NCBI GenBank assembly: GCA_910587735.1
Contig: CAJUNT010000001.1
Location: 124,001 to 188,000, forward strand
DNA from: an uncultured Clostridia bacterium
GTDB taxonomy: Bacteria > Bacillota > Clostridia > Lachnospirales > Anaerotignaceae
Reading direction: 5' to 3'
DNA length: 64,000 bases
Position 1 is the first letter of the stretch. Each line of letters starts with the position of its first letter. Of the stretch, positions 1 to 8,592 are shown piece by piece. Position numbers and translations under genes: made by a program. Under the pieces are notes generated by a model. It saw only the letters and a program-made list of their open reading frames with translations, did no database searches and had not been told where the DNA came from.

Positions 1-237
1 AAGTAATACACCTGCTGTTGTTTGTTTTGCAGAAAATATAGCAATATCTGTACCAAATTCATCTGATAAAGGAGTATTAATCAATATAAAGTCAAAAGTT
101 TTTTGTTGTAAAAGCCTTCTACATTCCGCACCATAAAAGCATATTTCTATTTGATGAGAAGGAAAAAAGGAGGCAATAAAAGAACGTAATGTTTCACTGC
201 TTTTTTCTGTTGCTGTTAATATCAATATCCGTTCCAT
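1..237 (-). CDS. ANTAR-type response regulator, N-terminal part (runs off the window)
   Basis: Reading the minus strand from an ATG at 237 gives 79 codons open to the window edge, beginning MERILILTATEKSS. The segment looks like the start of a receiver-like domain (hydrophobic beta strand at the N-terminus, later DFILINTPLSDE), but the rest, including any RNA-binding ANTAR domain, lies outside the window. A ribosome binding site (GGCGGTG) precedes the ATG, and the gene follows glnA after a 23-bp gap, so the two are probably cotranscribed. In clostridia a regulator with an ANTAR domain is commonly found beside glnA and acts by antitermination. Calling it ANTAR is therefore inference from position and from the leader found upstream of glnN at 1842-1890. 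Confidence 0.6.
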   Translation of the reverse strand, partial: MERILILTATEKSSETLRSFIASFFPSHQIEICFYGAECRRLLQQKTFDFILINTPLSDEFGTDIAIFSAKQTTAGVLL

Positions 238-260
238 AATTTTCACCGCCTATATATTGC

Positions 261-1574
261 TTAATATCGTTGAAAATACATATCAAGTTCTGTTTTATTT
301 CTATCACTAGAAGAAAAAAATGTTTCCCATTCCCTTTGTTTTACAGATAGATAACTTTTCATAATTCTTTTTGGTAATATGTTTTGAACAAAACTACTAT
401 TTTCTGCTAATAGAATTGCTTCGTTTAATGATTGAGGTAGCATTTCGTATTTTTTTGTATGCTCATGAAAGGCAGAAAACAAATTCAGATTGCAGTATTC
501 TGGTAATGGCATTTGTTTTGCAATTCCTTCTAATCCTGCATATATTAAAAGTGTAAAAGCTATATAAGGATTTAAACAAGGGTCAGGAGAACGCAGTTCC
601 ATACGTTGCATTTCTTTTTGAGCATAAGGAATACGTATTAGCTGAGAACGATTTTGATGTGACCATGTAACATATTTAGGTGCTTCAAATTCTCCAAAGC
701 GAGCATAAGAATTTGTTAATGTATTTAAAAATAAAGAAATTTCTCTTATTCTATATAATATGCCAGCAATAAAATTTTCGCAAGTAACAGAATGTCCTTC
801 TTCTGTATGTGTTTGAAAAATATTTTTACCATTACGAAATAATGATAAATTAATATGCATACCATTTCCAGGTTTTCCACAGAGAGGTTTTGGTAAAAAA
901 GAGGCAAAAAGACCATTCATTGCTGCAATATTTTTTACAACAGATTTGAATGTAATAAAATTGTCAGCTGCTTCTAAAGCATCAGAGTATTTAAAATCAA
1001 TTTCATTTTGTCCAGGTCCTTGTTCATGGTGAGAACTTTCAGGGTATATTCCCATTTCTTCCAGTGTAATACAAATTTGACGACGAATGTTTTCTCCTTT
1101 ATCAAGAGGAGCAACATCAAAATAACCTGCATTGTCATAGGGTTTTAATATTTTGGAATCCTCAAATATATAAAATTCACATTCTGTACCAAACATACAG
1201 CTTAAATTTTGTTTAATTGCATCTTTTACCGCATTTTGTAATAAATATCTGCCATCACCTTCAAAGGGAGTACCATTAGGGTATTTAATATTACAATAAA
1301 GACGTATCACATTACCTTCTGAAAAGGAACGCCAAGGCAATATGGAAAGTGTAGAAGGGTCTGGAAAAAGAAGTAGGTCAGATGCATCTACTTTTGTAAA
1401 ACCAGCAAATGCAGAAGCATCAAAAGAAATACCTTGTTCAAATGCCTTTTTTAATGCTCTTGGTGTAATAGAAATATTTTTTTGTGTACCAAAAATATCA
1501 CAAAAAGCAAGACGTATAAACTTAATATCGTTTTCTGAAACAAAGTCTAATATTTCATTTTTACTTATATTCAT
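261..1574 (-). CDS. glnA: Glutamine synthetase type I
   Basis: The product (438 aa) makes glutamine from glutamate, ammonia and ATP in the cytosol. Family motifs are present: GTECEFYIF with the metal-binding Glu pair, NEIDFKY, GNGMHINLS, the arginine-containing NRSQLIRIP and MELRSPDPCLNPY. The length fits the short GSI-alpha type without the adenylylation insertion. The open frame extends 16 codons further upstream, but the ATG at 1574 has AGGAGGT 7 nt before it (1581-1587), so it is taken as the start. It is divergent from glnN, a second and unrelated glutamine synthetase, and is followed by the partial regulator gene. Possession of both GSI and GSIII is common in clostridia. Confidence 0.93.
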   Translation of the reverse strand: MNISKNEILDFVSENDIKFIRLAFCDIFGTQKNISITPRALKKAFEQGISFDASAFAGFTKVDASDLLLFPDPSTLSILPWRSFSEGNVIRLYCNIKYPNGTPFEGDGRYLLQNAVKDAIKQNLSCMFGTECEFYIFEDSKILKPYDNAGYFDVAPLDKGENIRRQICITLEEMGIYPESSHHEQGPGQNEIDFKYSDALEAADNFITFKSVVKNIAAMNGLFASFLPKPLCGKPGNGMHINLSLFRNGKNIFQTHTEEGHSVTCENFIAGILYRIREISLFLNTLTNSYARFGEFEAPKYVTWSHQNRSQLIRIPYAQKEMQRMELRSPDPCLNPYIAFTLLIYAGLEGIAKQMPLPEYCNLNLFSAFHEHTKKYEMLPQSLNEAILLAENSSFVQNILPKRIMKSYLSVKQREWETFFSSSDRNKTELDMYFQRY

Positions 1575-1801
1575 ATTTTGACCTCCTAAAGTGTGCTGTA
1601 ATACTATATTGTAAAAATTCACTATATTATATAAATCTAATAAACAATAAAAATATTTTGCTGTGAATATGATTCTAGTGTACCACGTTTATTACATAAT
1701 TGCTATTTTACAGAATAAACAGAACAATATAACATTTTATAGAAAATTTTATAAAATATGTAAAACATTTTATAATCATGACAGATAATGATTATTTTAA
1801 C

Positions 1802-1831
1802 TTGACAAAACTCTATAAAAGGGAATATAAT
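1802..1831 (+). promoter_or_regulatory. Promoter of glnN
   Basis: A consensus -35 TTGACA (1802-1807) and -10 TATAAT (1826-1831) are separated by 18 bp. Transcription would begin near 1838, about 88 nt before the glnN start codon, leaving room for the hairpin leader described next. Confidence 0.8.
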
Positions 1832-1841
1832 GACGCAGTAA

Positions 1842-1890
1842 ACAACAAAGGCGTTGTGAAAGTATATCACTTTCATTGCGCCCTTTTTTA
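1842..1890 (+). promoter_or_regulatory. Attenuator-like leader of glnN with an ANTAR-type hexaloop hairpin
   Basis: Two alternative RNA folds overlap. The first is a 5-bp hairpin, ACAAC (1842-1846) with GTTGT (1853-1857), closing a six-base loop AAAGGC that has A at position 1 and G at position 4, the signature recognised by ANTAR proteins. The second is a long imperfect stem (1850-1863 with 1869-1882, GGCG pairing with CGCC at its base) followed by six T residues, that is, an intrinsic terminator placed before the coding region. The two cannot form together, which is the layout of an antitermination switch. A canonical ANTAR target has two hexaloop hairpins. The second candidate here (GAAAGT/ACTTTC) has a five-base loop, so the match is incomplete. 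Confidence 0.65.
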
Positions 1891-1925
1891 TGAAAATATT
1901 TATCGTCTAAAGGGAGGTAATCTAT

Positions 1926-4016
1926 ATGGAACAAAAAAGTAATGTACCAGATTATTTTGGCAGTATGGTATTTGGTGAATCTGTTATGAAAGAAAGGCTG
2001 CCAAAAGATGTTTATAAATCATTAAAAAAGACAATAAAAGAGGGGACTCCTTTAGACCAGCATATTGCAAATGTGGTTGCAAATGCTATGAAAGATTGGG
2101 CATTAAGTAAAGGAGCAACACATTTTACACATTGGTTTCAACCCATGACAGGTATTACAGCAGAAAAACATGATTCTTTTATATCACCTTGTCAAGATGG
2201 CACTGTTATTATGGAGTTTTCAGGAAAAGAATTAGTAAAAGGAGAACCTGATGCATCTTCTTTTCCATCAGGAGGATTACGTGCTACATTTGAGGCAAGA
2301 GGATACACTGCTTGGGACCCAACATCATATGCATTTATAAAAGATGGTAGTCTTTGTATACCAACTGCTTTCTGTTCTTATACTGGAGAAGTACTTGACA
2401 AAAAAACACCGCTTTTACGCTCTATGGACGTTATAAGCAATCAAGCATGTCGTATATTAAAATTATTTGGAAAAGAATGTAAACGTGTTACAACAACAGT
2501 AGGAGCAGAACAAGAATACTTTTTAATTGACAAAGAAGATTACAAAAAAAGAAAAGATTTAATATTTACAGGAAGGACACTTTTTGGTGCAAAGCCTCCA
2601 AAGGGACAGGAATTAGATGACCATTATTTTGGTAGTATTCGTCCCAGAGTTATGGCTTTTATGAAAGAGTTAGATGAAGAACTTTGGAAACTAGGCGTTT
2701 TAACTAAAACAAAACATAATGAAGTTGCACCTTGTCAGCATGAAATGGCACCTATATTTACAACAACAAATATTGCAACAGACCAAAACCAGCTAACAAT
2801 GGAAATGATGAAAAAAGTTGCAGATAGGCATAATTTAGTATGTTTACTTCATGAAAAACCTTTTGAAGGTGTAAATGGCAGTGGAAAACATAATAATTGG
2901 TCGCTTTCTACAAATACAGGAGAAAATCTATTAGAGCCAGGTTCTACACCAAGCTCCAATGCACAGTTTTTATTGTTTTTAACAGCAGTAATAAAAGGAG
3001 TAGACGAATATCAAGACTTGCTTAGAATTTCTGTAGCAAGTGCAGGAAATGACCACAGACTTGGAGCAAATGAAGCACCACCTGCTATTGTTTCTATGTT
3101 TGTGGGGGATGAATTGTATGCAATATTGAATGCTATTGAATCAGGTACAAATTATACAGATGTTAAAAAAACAATGATGAGTGTTGGTGTTTCTACATTA
3201 CCCAGAATACCTAAAGATAATACAGACAGAAATAGAACATCACCTTTTGCTTTTACAGGTAATAAATTTGAATTTAGAATGTTAGGCTCTACATTTAATA
3301 TTGCTTGCACAAATGTTATGCTGAATACGATTGTAGCAGAAGAATTATGTCAATTTGCTGACGAATTAGAAAAAGCAGGTGATTTTGATACAGCATTGAT
3401 GTTGCTGATACAAAGAGAAGTAAAAGCACATAAAAGAATTATATTTAATGGTAATGGCTATGATGCAAAATGGGTAGAAGAAGCAGAAAAAAGGGGACTC
3501 ATGAATTTAAAAACAACACCAGATGCACTACCTCATTATACAGATGAAAAGAATTTAAAATTATTTACAAAACATAAAATTTATACAGAAGTAGAAATTG
3601 CTTCCAGAAAAGAGATACTTTTAGAAGAATACAGCAAAACAATCAATATTGAAGCATTAACAATGATAGATATGCTGAAAAAAAATATCATACCAGACTG
3701 CATTGCATATAATAAAAAATTGGTAGATGCTGCTACAGCAAAAAAGAATATAGGTATTTCTGCTGATTTGGAAATAAAACAGGCTGATGATATTTCAGAA
3801 AAAACAACATTGCTTGCTCAAAAAGAACAAGAACTTGAAAAGGCATTGGAATGTGTTCCAAATTTAGAGGAGTGTGAAAAAGCTGCAAAATATTATGGTA
3901 GTGTTGTAATTGAAAAAATGAAAGAAACAAGAGCTATAGCAGATGAATTAGAAATGATGGTAGCAGAAAAATATTGGTCTATACCAACATACGGAAAAAT
4001 ATTATATTATGTTTAA
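1926..4016 (+). CDS. glnN: Glutamine synthetase type III
   Basis: The 696-aa length and motifs are those of the GSIII family, which catalyses the same ATP-dependent amidation of glutamate as GSI but forms larger double-ring dodecamers. Visible landmarks are VGAEQEYFLID, NEVAPCQHEMAPIF, VNGSGKHNNWSLST and the GSIII signature AGNDHRLGANEAPPA. The start ATG follows GGAGG (about 1913-1917). The gene stands alone between its own promoter with attenuator and a strong terminator at 4044-4092. Regulation by nitrogen through the leader is likely, given the regulator fragment at 1-237. Confidence 0.95.
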   Translation: MEQKSNVPDYFGSMVFGESVMKERLPKDVYKSLKKTIKEGTPLDQHIANVVANAMKDWALSKGATHFTHWFQPMTGITAEKHDSFISPCQDGTVIMEFSGKELVKGEPDASSFPSGGLRATFEARGYTAWDPTSYAFIKDGSLCIPTAFCSYTGEVLDKKTPLLRSMDVISNQACRILKLFGKECKRVTTTVGAEQEYFLIDKEDYKKRKDLIFTGRTLFGAKPPKGQELDDHYFGSIRPRVMAFMKELDEELWKLGVLTKTKHNEVAPCQHEMAPIFTTTNIATDQNQLTMEMMKKVADRHNLVCLLHEKPFEGVNGSGKHNNWSLSTNTGENLLEPGSTPSSNAQFLLFLTAVIKGVDEYQDLLRISVASAGNDHRLGANEAPPAIVSMFVGDELYAILNAIESGTNYTDVKKTMMSVGVSTLPRIPKDNTDRNRTSPFAFTGNKFEFRMLGSTFNIACTNVMLNTIVAEELCQFADELEKAGDFDTALMLLIQREVKAHKRIIFNGNGYDAKWVEEAEKRGLMNLKTTPDALPHYTDEKNLKLFTKHKIYTEVEIASRKEILLEEYSKTINIEALTMIDMLKKNIIPDCIAYNKKLVDAATAKKNIGISADLEIKQADDISEKTTLLAQKEQELEKALECVPNLEECEKAAKYYGSVVIEKMKETRAIADELEMMVAEKYWSIPTYGKILYYV

Positions 4017-4043
4017 AAAATGATATTAATACAATTATCATAA

Positions 4044-4092
4044 ACAGAAGTTTTGACATTTTTTATAATGATAAAACTTCTGTTTTATTTTT
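4044..4092 (+). terminator. Terminator of glnN
   Basis: An 11-bp stem ACAGAAGTTTT / AAAACTTCTGT is followed by TTTATTTTT, 28 bp after the glnN stop. Confidence 0.85.
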
Positions 4093-4114
4093 ATGCGAAA
4101 TAGCAAACACTTCT

Positions 4115-4143
4115 TTGTATTTCACTAAAAACTATGATATAAT
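4115..4143 (+). promoter_or_regulatory. Promoter of the DUF512-der-plsY-gpsA run
   Basis: TTGTAT (4115-4120) and TATAAT (4138-4143) are spaced by 17 bp and lie just before the ribosome binding site of the 4177 gene. Confidence 0.65.
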
Positions 4144-4176
4144 GTAGCCGATTGTAATTATGGAAAGGACAGCAAT

Positions 4177-5511
4177 ATGGAATTAAAACAAAATGTAATT
4201 ATTAAAATTGAAAAAGATAGTATTGCAGAAGAATTAGGAATAGAAGCAGGTGATATTTTATTAGCTGTAAATGGGCAATCTGTAAAAGATGTGTTTGATT
4301 ACAGATATTTGATACAAGATGAATATGTTGAATTGACAATACGTACAATAAATGGAGAAGAATATATTGCAGAAATAGAAAAAGAAGAACAAGAGGATAT
4401 TGGCATTATATTTGAAAGTGGTTTGATGGACAATGCAAAAAGCTGTAAAAATAAATGTATATTTTGTTTTATTGACCAACTTCCAAAAGGTATGAGAAAA
4501 AGCCTTTATTTTAAAGATGATGATTCTCGTTTATCATTTTTGCAGGGAAATTATGTAACATTAACAAATATGTCAGAAGAAGATATTAATCATATTATAT
4601 TTTATCATCTTTCTCCTATTAATGTATCTATACACACAACAGATTTAGAATTGCGCAAAAAAATGCTTAAAAATCCTCGTGCAGATAAAGTATTAGATGT
4701 GATGAAAACATTGGCAAATGCTGGAATTAAAATGAATTTGCAAGTTGTTCTTTGTAGAGGAATCAATGACGGAAAAATATTAGACAAAACCATTGAAGAT
4801 TGTGCTGCTTTTTTCCCTCATGCAAAAAGTATGTCTGTTGTACCCATTGGTTTGACAAAATATAGAGAAAATTTATATACTATGATACCTTTTGATAAAC
4901 AAGAAAGTAAAAAAGTTATTGCACAAGTAGAATATTGGCAAAAAAAATTTAAAAAAAATTTAGGAACTTCATTTGTATTTTTGTCAGATGAATTTTATTT
5001 AAAAGCAGAATACCCTTTACCAGATTGCGCTGATTATGAAGATTTTACACAATATGAAAATGGAGTGGGTATGCTTTCTCTTTTAAAACAGGAATTTGAA
5101 CAGGCATTAAAAAAATATCAATATCAATTTCCAAAACAAAAACAAAATATTGTTTCTGTTGCAACAGGAGAAGCAGCATATGATTTGATACAAAAACTTT
5201 GTAATAAAGTAATGAAATATTGTACTATGTGGAAAATCAATGTTTATAAAATACACAATGATTTTTTTGGAGATGAAATTACTGTTTCTGGGCTTTTAAC
5301 AGGGCAAGATATTATAAAACAACTTACAGGAAAAGAATTAGGAAGTTATCTTTTGCTACCTGAAAGTCTTTTAAGAAATGACACAACAATGCTTTTAGAT
5401 GATATAGAAATAGAAGATATTGAAAAAGCATTAAATATACCCATTAAAATAACAAAAAATACAGGAGAAACATTACTTTGCAATTTATTAGATTTGGAGG
5501 AAAATAAATGA
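4177..5511 (+). CDS. DUF512 family radical-SAM-like protein with N-terminal PDZ domain
   Basis: The product is 444 aa. Residues 1-65 resemble a PDZ domain (SIAEELGIEAGDILLAVNGQ). A cysteine cluster CKNKCIFCF near residue 90 has the CxxxCxxC spacing of a radical-SAM iron-sulfur centre, followed by the family-typical YFKDDDSRLSFLQGNYVTLTN. The C-terminal half corresponds to DUF512. The molecular function of this family is not established. In Firmicutes it very often lies immediately upstream of der, as here, where the stop overlaps the der start in ATGA. That coupling suggests coexpression with the ribosome assembly GTPase. Confidence 0.85.
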   Translation: MELKQNVIIKIEKDSIAEELGIEAGDILLAVNGQSVKDVFDYRYLIQDEYVELTIRTINGEEYIAEIEKEEQEDIGIIFESGLMDNAKSCKNKCIFCFIDQLPKGMRKSLYFKDDDSRLSFLQGNYVTLTNMSEEDINHIIFYHLSPINVSIHTTDLELRKKMLKNPRADKVLDVMKTLANAGIKMNLQVVLCRGINDGKILDKTIEDCAAFFPHAKSMSVVPIGLTKYRENLYTMIPFDKQESKKVIAQVEYWQKKFKKNLGTSFVFLSDEFYLKAEYPLPDCADYEDFTQYENGVGMLSLLKQEFEQALKKYQYQFPKQKQNIVSVATGEAAYDLIQKLCNKVMKYCTMWKINVYKIHNDFFGDEITVSGLLTGQDIIKQLTGKELGSYLLLPESLLRNDTTMLLDDIEIEDIEKALNIPIKITKNTGETLLCNLLDLEENK

Positions 5512-6833
5512 GTAAACCGATTGTTGCAGTAGTAGGAAGACCAAATGTAGGGAAATCTACTCTTTTTAATCGTCTTGCTGGAGAAAGAATTTCTATTGTG
5601 CAGGATACCCCAGGTGTAACACGTGATAGAATATATGCTGATGTAGAATGGACAGGGAGAAAATTTACATTGATTGATACAGGTGGTATGGAAATTGGAG
5701 CAGAAGACATTATATTGAAACAAATATTGCAACAGGCAGAAATTGCCATTGAAACAGCAGATGTTGTATTATTTGTAACAGATGGTAAAACAGGTATGAC
5801 AGATGATGATAAACAAGTGGCAAATATGTTGCGTAAAACAAAAAAGCCAGTTGTACTTGCTGTAAATAAAGTGGACAGTGTAGAACGTGATAGCATGAAT
5901 ATTTATGAATTTTATGAATTGGGTATAGGTGACCCAATTGCTATATCAGCAGGACAGGCATTAGGTTTAGGAGATATGTTAGATGAAGTGATAGCATATT
6001 TTCCAGAACAGCAAGAGTATGATGAAGAAGATGAAGTGATTAAAGTTGCTATTATAGGTAAGCCGAATGTAGGAAAATCATCTCTTATCAATAAAATATT
6101 AGGAGAAGATAGACTGATTGTAAGTGATATTGCAGGTACAACAAGAGACGCTATTGATACCCCTATTGAAATTGATGGACAAAAGTATATTTTTATTGAT
6201 ACAGCAGGTATGAGAAGAAAGAGTAAAATAAAGGAAGAAATAGAACGATTTAGTATTATTAGAGCAGTTGCGGCAGTAGAAAGATGTGATGTTGCTATAT
6301 TACTAATTGACGCAAATGAAGGTATCACAGACCAAGATACTAAAATTGCAGGTATTGCCCACGAAAGAGGACGTGCTGCGATAATTGCAGTGAATAAATG
6401 GGACGTTATAGAAAAAAATGATAAAACAATGAATCAATATTTAAAAGATATTGGAAATGAACTTGCTTATATGCCTTATGCACCAAAAGTATTTATATCT
6501 GCATTAACAGGGCAAAGAATAAAAAGAATGTTGGAACTAATACAGACAGTATATCAAAATCATGCTTTGCGCATTAGCACAGGACTTTTAAATGATGTTT
6601 TAATAGAAGCAACAGCAATGCAACAACCTCCAGCAGATAAAGGACGACAGTTAAAATTATATTATATGACACAAGTTTCTATTAAACCACCTACATTTGT
6701 TATATTTGTAAATGATAGAGAATTATTCCATTTTTCATATAGAAGATATATTGAAAATCAGTTAAGAGAGGCTTTTGGATTTGTAGGAACACCAATTCAT
6801 TTTATTGTAAGAGAAAAGGGAAAAGATAATTAA
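5508..6833 (+). CDS. der: Ribosome biogenesis GTPase Der (EngA)
   Basis: The 441-aa protein has two tandem GTPase domains and a C-terminal KH-like domain, the Der architecture. The first domain shows GRPNVGKST, DTGG and NKVD; the second (from about residue 178) shows GKPNVGKSS, DTAGMRR and NKWD. It acts in late assembly of the 50S subunit. The start overlaps the upstream stop by four bases, with GGAGG just before it inside the upstream gene. It is followed 14 bp later by plsY. Confidence 0.97.
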   Translation: MSKPIVAVVGRPNVGKSTLFNRLAGERISIVQDTPGVTRDRIYADVEWTGRKFTLIDTGGMEIGAEDIILKQILQQAEIAIETADVVLFVTDGKTGMTDDDKQVANMLRKTKKPVVLAVNKVDSVERDSMNIYEFYELGIGDPIAISAGQALGLGDMLDEVIAYFPEQQEYDEEDEVIKVAIIGKPNVGKSSLINKILGEDRLIVSDIAGTTRDAIDTPIEIDGQKYIFIDTAGMRRKSKIKEEIERFSIIRAVAAVERCDVAILLIDANEGITDQDTKIAGIAHERGRAAIIAVNKWDVIEKNDKTMNQYLKDIGNELAYMPYAPKVFISALTGQRIKRMLELIQTVYQNHALRISTGLLNDVLIEATAMQQPPADKGRQLKLYYMTQVSIKPPTFVIFVNDRELFHFSYRRYIENQLREAFGFVGTPIHFIVREKGKDN

Positions 6834-6847
6834 AGGGGATAGTGAAT

Positions 6848-7465
6848 ATGTTTCGCTTTATTTGTATGATATTGGGGTATGGTATTGGGTGCTTGCAGTC
6901 TGCTTATTTAGTGGGGAGATTTGCAGGACATATGGATTTAAGACAATATGGTAGCGGAAATTTAGGCACAACAAATGCTTTGAGAGTGTTGGGAAAAAAA
7001 GCAGGTGCAATTACATTTGTTTGTGATATATTAAAATCTGTATTGGGTTTTTTGCTATGTAAAATGATATTTCAACAAATACCATTAGCAGGATTATATG
7101 GCTGTGTAGGGGTAATATTAGGACATGATTTTCCTTTTTATTTGAATTTTAAGGGAGGAAAAGGAATTGCCTGCATGATAGGACTTGTGTTGTGTTTAAG
7201 TATAACAACATGGTATTTACCTGCTTTTGCATTTGGTATAGGTATTATATGTATTGCAGCAACAAGGTACGTATCATTAGGTTCTATGTGTTTTGCTGTT
7301 ATGATACCTATTGTACTTTATAAAACAGCATTTCCATTAGAAGGTGTTGTGATTACAATATGTTTAGCAGCACTTGCATTATATCAACATAGAGCAAATA
7401 TAGTAAGACTTTTATCTGGAAATGAAAATAAATTAGGTGTAAAAAAAGTAGAAAAAAATGTTTGA
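6848..7465 (+). CDS. plsY: Acyl-phosphate:glycerol-3-phosphate acyltransferase
   Basis: This multi-pass membrane enzyme transfers an acyl group from acyl-phosphate to glycerol-3-phosphate, the first step of phospholipid synthesis. Motifs include GSGNLGTTNALR, near the N-terminus, and GHDFPFYLNFKGGKGIA, both characteristic of PlsY; several hydrophobic segments are visible over 205 aa. A GTG at 6842 is also in frame, but AAAGGGG (6832-6838) is 9 nt from the ATG at 6848 and only 3 nt from the GTG, so the ATG is preferred. It overlaps the short spacer before gpsA, which supplies its substrate. Confidence 0.95.
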   Translation: MFRFICMILGYGIGCLQSAYLVGRFAGHMDLRQYGSGNLGTTNALRVLGKKAGAITFVCDILKSVLGFLLCKMIFQQIPLAGLYGCVGVILGHDFPFYLNFKGGKGIACMIGLVLCLSITTWYLPAFAFGIGIICIAATRYVSLGSMCFAVMIPIVLYKTAFPLEGVVITICLAALALYQHRANIVRLLSGNENKLGVKKVEKNV

Positions 7466-7479
7466 GGAGCGGTATTGTT

Positions 7480-8469
7480 ATGAAAAAAATTGCTGTAGTT
7501 GGTGCAGGAAGCTGGGGAACAGCATTGGCTGTTATGTTGGAACAAGATGGTCATGATGTGACTATGTGGGCAAGAAATATAGAAGCCGTGGAAAATATGA
7601 AAAAAACACGAGAAAATAAACAATATTTGCCAGGTGTGATTTTAGGAGAAAATATTGACATCACTTCAGATGCAAAAAAAGCAATTTCAGAAAAAGAAAT
7701 TATTATTTCTGCTGTGCCTTCTCGTGCAGTAAGAGAAACTATGACAAAATTTGCAGATTTATTTCAAAAAAATGCCATTATTGTAAATGTGGCAAAGGGA
7801 CTAGAACAAACAAGTTTATTAAGGTTATCAGAAGTAATCAAGCAATGTGTTCCTCATTGTCATGCCTGTGTGTTATCTGGACCTAGCCATGCGGAAGAAG
7901 TGGGAAGATGTATTCCTACTGCTTGTGTTATTGCAACAGAAGAAAATGATATTGCAAAAATGATACAAAAAGAATTTATGAATCCTAATTTTAGATTGTA
8001 TACCAATCATGATGTAATAGGTGTTGAGATAGGTGCAGCACTAAAAAATATTATGGCATTAGCGGCAGGTATGTCTGATGGTCTTGGTTTTGGAGATAAT
8101 ACCAAAGCAGCACTAATGACAAGAGGAATGACAGAAATGACAAGGCTTGGTATTGCTATGGGAGGAAAAGCAGAAACATTTGCAGGACTTTCTGGCATTG
8201 GAGATTTAATTGTAACTTGTACTAGTATGCACTCAAGAAATAGACGAGCTGGTATATTATTGGGACAGGGTAAATCACTTGGCGAAACATTAGCAGAAGT
8301 AAAAATGGTTGTGGAAGGTATTAATACAGTGCAGGCAGCTTGTGAATTAGCAAAAAAACATCATGTTTCCATGCCTATTACAGAAGAAATCAATCAAGTA
8401 CTTTTTTATGGTAAAAATGTGCGTGAGGCTGTCCTTCAGCTTATGACAAGAGATGGTAAAGCAGAATGA
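7480..8469 (+). CDS. gpsA: NAD(P)-dependent glycerol-3-phosphate dehydrogenase
   Basis: The enzyme reduces dihydroxyacetone phosphate to glycerol-3-phosphate for phospholipid synthesis, feeding PlsY encoded just upstream. The N-terminal Rossmann motif GAGSWGTALA, the KGLE and SGPSHAEEV segments, and AALKNIMALAAGM in the C-terminal helical domain identify GpsA; at 329 aa it has the usual length. A TTG at 7462 is in frame, but GAGGAG (about 7465-7470) is correctly spaced to the ATG at 7480. Confidence 0.96.
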   Translation: MKKIAVVGAGSWGTALAVMLEQDGHDVTMWARNIEAVENMKKTRENKQYLPGVILGENIDITSDAKKAISEKEIIISAVPSRAVRETMTKFADLFQKNAIIVNVAKGLEQTSLLRLSEVIKQCVPHCHACVLSGPSHAEEVGRCIPTACVIATEENDIAKMIQKEFMNPNFRLYTNHDVIGVEIGAALKNIMALAAGMSDGLGFGDNTKAALMTRGMTEMTRLGIAMGGKAETFAGLSGIGDLIVTCTSMHSRNRRAGILLGQGKSLGETLAEVKMVVEGINTVQAACELAKKHHVSMPITEEINQVLFYGKNVREAVLQLMTRDGKAE

Positions 8470-8555
8470 TTTAAAATAATTGAATTGATACAAATATTTC
8501 TATTTGAAATGCAAAAGGTAGTATGGTACATAAATATACTATTGCGAAGTAATAA

Positions 8556-8591
8556 ACAAAAAGGAGTTCATTTATATGAACTCCTTTTTGT
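8556..8591. terminator. Bidirectional terminator between gpsA and the DUF815 gene
   Basis: A perfect 16-bp stem (8556-8571 with 8576-8591) with a 4-base loop is flanked by T-runs on both strands. It ends two genes that converge here. Confidence 0.9.
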
Positions 8592-8592
8592 T

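Noticed and set aside
3733..3930. Minus-strand ORF inside glnN, and similar long frames opposite der, secA, prfB and copA
   Set aside because: They are shadows of well-identified genes in other frames and lack ribosome binding sites.
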